A stretch of 14,365 bases of DNA, taken from contig CANSLE010000030.1 in assembly GCA_947647645.1 (NCBI GenBank), positions 1-14,365 on the forward strand, given 5' to 3'. Below are positions 11,406 through 14,365 of the stretch, one piece after another (position 1 is the stretch's first letter; each line of letters opens with the position of its first letter). A program made the position numbers and the translations under genes. The notes under the pieces are model-generated. The model searched no databases. It saw nothing but the letters and a program-made list of their open reading frames with translations, and was not told where the DNA came from. This DNA is from an uncultured Microbacterium sp. (GTDB taxonomy: Bacteria; Actinomycetota; Actinomycetes; Actinomycetales; Microbacteriaceae).

Positions 11406-14135
11406 TCAGGCGCCGCGGTGCGCGGCCAACCGCCAGACGCGGTCGCGGCGGAACGGCTGGACGAACGGCCGGGCGCCGAGCGCGCGCGCGATCGCGTTGC
11501 CGATCGCCGGAGCCACCGGGTTGTACGGGGACTCGCTCATCGACTTCGCCCCGAACGGTCCCAGCTCGTCCGCGGTGTCGGCGAAGTACACCTCGGTGTC
11601 GGGGACGTCTCCCGATTGGGGCACCCGGTACAGCCGGAAGACCGGGGTGGTGACCTTCCCCTCCTCGACCATGACCTCCTCGTACAGGGCGCTGCCGGTG
11701 CCCTGGGCGACACCGCCCTCGATCTGGCCGCGGCACTGCGCGGGGTTCATCACGAATCCGGCATCCGCCGACTGGATCGACTGAAGGATGCGCACCGTCC
11801 CGGTCGCAGGATCGACCGCGACGCGCACCGCATGGACGTTGAAGGCGAGAGAGCGCTGGGCTCCGAGCTCGCTGCCGTCCGCGGTGATCTGACCCTCGGC
11901 GGTGAGCTCGGCGAAGGAGACCGCGCGGACCCGCGTGTATACCCCATCGGGCATGAGTCGGGCGTCCTCGGCATCCGTGCCGGTGAGCTGGGCGGCGCGG
12001 CCGCGGAGCTCGCGCGCGAGAGCGAGGCACGCGGCGTGCAGCGCCGTGCCCGCCACGGTGATGCCGGCCGACGCGAACGCCCCGGTGTCGTGTGTGACGG
12101 CGTCGGTGTCGGCATGCCACAGCGCGATGCGGGCCGGGTCGGCGGCGAGGTCCGTGGCCGCGATCTGCCGCAGCACGGTGGTCGTGCCGTTGCCGAACTC
12201 CGCCGTGCCCGCCCGAAGCAGATAGGTGCCGTCCGTGCGGAGCGTCGCGCTCGTATGCGCAATATGTCCGAAGGGCGCCATCGTCGCGATCATCGCCGCG
12301 GCGACTCCTTCCCCGACGAGCCACCCCGCGGGGGCCTCCACACCGTTCCCCCGCCGCAGCGCCGCTTCCGCGAGATCGAGACACTGATCGAGGCCGTAGC
12401 TGCCCCAGACGAGGTCGTCGTGGCCGGGGTCGTCCCGCGGGGTGACGGCGTTGCGTCGACGCAGCTCGAAGGGGTCGATGCCCAGTCGCTCCGACAGCAT
12501 GTCCATCGCCGACTCGACACCGAGCACCACCTGACCGAGACCGTACCCGCGGAACGCGCCCGACGGGACGTTGTTCGTGTAGACGACCTCGGCGTCCAGC
12601 CGCTTCAGCGGCACCCGGTAGATGGTCGTCGACTCGGCGAGCGAATGGAACATGACGCCGCGGGAATGGTTGCCGTAGGCGCCCGTGTCGCTCAGCAGGT
12701 CGATCGCCATCGCGGTGAGGTGCCCGTCGGCATCGGCTCCCAGCGTGACGCTCACCCGCATCGGATGCCGTACGGCAGCCCTCTGGAACTCGTCGGCGCG
12801 CGTGAACTCGAAAGCGACGGGCCGGCCCGTCCGCAGCACGGCGAGGGCGACGAGATCCTCGGTGAACAGCTCCTGCTTGCCACCGAAGCCGCCGCCCAGC
12901 CGGGCGGTGTGCACCCGGACGCGGTCGCGGTCGAGCCCGAAGATGTGCGCGAGCTCGTCGCGAGCCAGGAACGGCACCTGCGTGGAGGAGCGGATCACAA
13001 GCCGGCCGTCGTCGTCGAGCCAGCCGATCGCGCCGTGCGTCTCGAGCTGGGCGTGGGTCACGCGTGAGGTCTGCCAGGTGCCGGCGACGGTCACCGCGCT
13101 CGCACGGAGCGCCTCCGCGACGTCCGGCCCGGAGTGCACGCTCGCGATGACGTTGCGACCGGCCTCGTCGACGCGGTCCTCGGGCGTGCGCTCGGGGTGC
13201 AGAAGGGGGGCACCCGGGCGCCGCGCCTCGTCGGGGTCGAACACGGCGGGCAGTGGCAGGTAATCCACGCGGACGAGCCGGCACGCCTCGTCCGCGGCCT
13301 CGGCGCTCTCCGCGACGACGGCGACCACCCGCTGGCCGATATGGCGGACCACGTCGTCGAGCATGCGCGTGTCGTCGGGGTCGTCGGTGCGATGCTCGTG
13401 CCGGCCCGTGGAGTAGCGGACGTTCGGGACGTCCTCGTGAGTGAACACCGCGACGACGCCGGGCACGGCGCGCGCCGCGGCGGTGTCGATCGCGGTGATG
13501 CGCGCGTGGGCGTGCGGACTCGTCACGAGGCGCAGCACCAGGGCGTGGGCGGCGGGGTGATCGGGCTCGAGGTCGAACGTGAAGGGTTCGCGCCCCTGCG
13601 TCAGCCGCGGGCCCGCCTCCGGGGCGACAGACCGCCCGACGCGGTGCGCGTCCGCGGCGTCATCGGGGACAGCGGATGCCGGCGATGCGATCGCCCGTCC
13701 CGTTTCGCGGACGGCGGTCATGACGGCCTCTCGGATCGGGCGGTAGCCGGTGCACCGGCAGAGGTTGCCCTTGAGGCGACGGTCGAGGTCGTCGAGGTCG
13801 GATGCGCAGAGCGTGGATGCCGTCACGCTCACGCCCGGCGTGCAGAACCCGCACTGGAAGCCGAAGCCCGACGCGAGCGCCTTCTGCACGGGGTGCAGCT
13901 CGTCGCCGGGAGCGAGCCCCGCGGCGGTTGTCACGGTGCGCCCCTCGAGTCGGCGCGCCGGGATGAGACACGCGTGCACGGGTGCGCCGTCGAGGAGCAC
14001 CGTGCAGGCGCCGCAGTCGCCGGCGTCGCAGCCCTTCTTGACCTGCGTGTGACCGGTCTCCCGCAGGAGGGTGCGCAGGCACTGGCCCGCGCGCGGCTCG
14101 GCATCCATTTCGGCACCGTCGACGACCCACTTCAT
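11406..14135 (-). CDS. Xanthine dehydrogenase-family enzyme, fused [2Fe-2S] and molybdopterin-binding subunit (909 aa)
   Basis: The minus-strand ATG at 14135 has GGAGG about 8 nt upstream and overlaps the previous stop by 4 nt (ATGA). Residues 1-150 carry two [2Fe-2S] clusters: C36, C41, C44, C56 (plant-ferredoxin type) and C95, C98, C126, C128 (QCGFCTPG, NLCRCTGY). From about 165 on is the Mo-hydroxylase domain: RLGGGFGGK-Q421, SGAFR529-GYG, GTAEFGNGTTTV, and the base-bearing E868 in KSMSESPYNPVAPAI. The length and layout equal Desulfovibrio aldehyde oxidoreductase (Mop), but a separate FAD subunit is encoded upstream, as in xanthine dehydrogenases. Arg529 matches the purine-binding Arg of xanthine dehydrogenase. 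The Glu that normally follows GGFGGK is Gln421, so the substrate may differ from plain xanthine. It needs molybdopterin and acts in the cytoplasm on a purine or other heterocycle. Confidence 0.88.
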   Translation of the reverse strand: MKWVVDGAEMDAEPRAGQCLRTLLRETGHTQVKKGCDAGDCGACTVLLDGAPVHACLIPARRLEGRTVTTAAGLAPGDELHPVQKALASGFGFQCGFCTPGVSVTASTLCASDLDDLDRRLKGNLCRCTGYRPIREAVMTAVRETGRAIASPASAVPDDAADAHRVGRSVAPEAGPRLTQGREPFTFDLEPDHPAAHALVLRLVTSPHAHARITAIDTAAARAVPGVVAVFTHEDVPNVRYSTGRHEHRTDDPDDTRMLDDVVRHIGQRVVAVVAESAEAADEACRLVRVDYLPLPAVFDPDEARRPGAPLLHPERTPEDRVDEAGRNVIASVHSGPDVAEALRASAVTVAGTWQTSRVTHAQLETHGAIGWLDDDGRLVIRSSTQVPFLARDELAHIFGLDRDRVRVHTARLGGGFGGKQELFTEDLVALAVLRTGRPVAFEFTRADEFQRAAVRHPMRVSVTLGADADGHLTAMAIDLLSDTGAYGNHSRGVMFHSLAESTTIYRVPLKRLDAEVVYTNNVPSGAFRGYGLGQVVLGVESAMDMLSERLGIDPFELRRRNAVTPRDDPGHDDLVWGSYGLDQCLDLAEAALRRGNGVEAPAGWLVGEGVAAAMIATMAPFGHIAHTSATLRTDGTYLLRAGTAEFGNGTTTVLRQIAATDLAADPARIALWHADTDAVTHDTGAFASAGITVAGTALHAACLALARELRGRAAQLTGTDAEDARLMPDGVYTRVRAVSFAELTAEGQITADGSELGAQRSLAFNVHAVRVAVDPATGTVRILQSIQSADAGFVMNPAQCRGQIEGGVAQGTGSALYEEVMVEEGKVTTPVFRLYRVPQSGDVPDTEVYFADTADELGPFGAKSMSESPYNPVAPAIGNAIARALGARPFVQPFRRDRVWRLAAHRGA

Positions 14136-14365
14136 GCCAGCTCCCTCCGGATCTCCTCCGCCAGCACGACGCTGACGCCGCGGCGCCAGTCCGCCGCACC
14201 CAGCGGGTCCGTGTAGTACCCGTCCGCATCGGCGACCGCGGCGGCGAGGGCCGCGGCATCCGGGACGGCCGTGTACCGCAGCACCGTCGGCCGCCACGTC
14301 GCCGCCGTGATCGTGAAGACGCTGGTCCCGTCGGCATCGACGCGACCGGTGACCACCGCCGCGGA
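14132..14365 (-). CDS. C-terminal end of the FAD-binding subunit (CoxM/XdhB type, partial)
   Basis: Seventy-seven residues are visible on the minus strand; the frame stays open to the window edge, so the start is outside. A GTG at 14356 is in frame but is only an internal valine. The end, YYTDPLGAADWRRGVSVVLAEEIRREL, matches the last helices of the CO-dehydrogenase flavoprotein C-terminal domain (D-x-x-G-x-A-x-[YW]-R-R). This subunit passes electrons from the [2Fe-2S] clusters of the fused partner to FAD and on to NAD or another acceptor. The ATGA overlap with the next gene shows they are one operon and one complex. Confidence 0.75.
   Translation of the reverse strand, partial: SAAVVTGRVDADGTSVFTITAATWRPTVLRYTAVPDAAALAAAVADADGYYTDPLGAADWRRGVSVVLAEEIRRELA

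Noticed and set aside
11281..13284. Minus frame of 667 residues and plus frame of 549 residues over the molybdenum hydroxylase
   Set aside because: Arg-rich shadow frames typical of high-GC DNA; the third frame shows all family motifs.
1..14365. tRNA, rRNA, CRISPR, insertion sequence or attachment site
   Set aside because: Nothing resembling cloverleaf genes, regular spaced repeats, transposase motifs or flanking direct repeats was found by eye.

Overview
The window looks like chromosomal DNA of a high-GC actinobacterium. Single 60-base lines that I counted run from about 55 % to 80 % GC, most genes have clear GGAGG-type ribosome sites, and GTG and TTG starts occur. The 7-base word GGATGCC/GGCATCC appears 22 times, which I associate (inference) with Microbacteriaceae such as Microbacterium. 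No RNA gene, transposase, integrase or CRISPR array was seen.

Layout. Positions 1-180 hold the end of an M20-type allantoate/N-carbamoyl amino acid amidohydrolase. A tiny single-pass membrane protein follows on the minus strand (211-387), then a gene-free divergent region (388-784) rich in palindromes and phased repeats. A tight plus-strand operon (785-4613) encodes four exported proteins, several of them TasA/camelysin-like, and ends with a SipW/ER-type signal peptidase I. Next on the same strand is an 839-residue LuxR-type ATPase regulator (4687-7206). Convergent to it, on the minus strand, lie two more exported proteins: an RCC1-like beta-propeller (7319-9001) and a protein with a possible ricin-like repeat (9051-9770). 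A second divergent region (9771-10007) separates these from an amidohydrolase (10008-11384, plus). The amidohydrolase converges on a fused [2Fe-2S]/molybdopterin subunit of a xanthine dehydrogenase-family enzyme (11406-14135, minus), which is preceded by the end of its FAD subunit (14132-14365).

How it fits together. The two ends (amidohydrolases, molybdenum hydroxylase) read as purine or ureide catabolism: oxidation of a purine, deamination by an ATZ/TRZ-like amidohydrolase, and allantoate-type hydrolysis. The roughly 9.6 kb between them is a self-contained alternate-signal secretion module. Four exported genes on both strands carry the SipW-cognate signature (Ser-Ala-x-Phe/Tyr-Thr/Ser-Asp or a close form) after a hydrophobic segment, and a single SipW-type peptidase using Ser70/His110 sits among them. 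One of these ORFs is very unusual: a sortase-like LAATG sorting signal is followed at once by a second, internal SipW-type signal and a second exported domain. By analogy with tapA-sipW-tasA of Bacillus, the module may build a surface fibre or matrix (inference). The two minus-strand exported genes are lower in GC in the lines sampled and lack the GGATGCC word, which suggests a different history from their surroundings.
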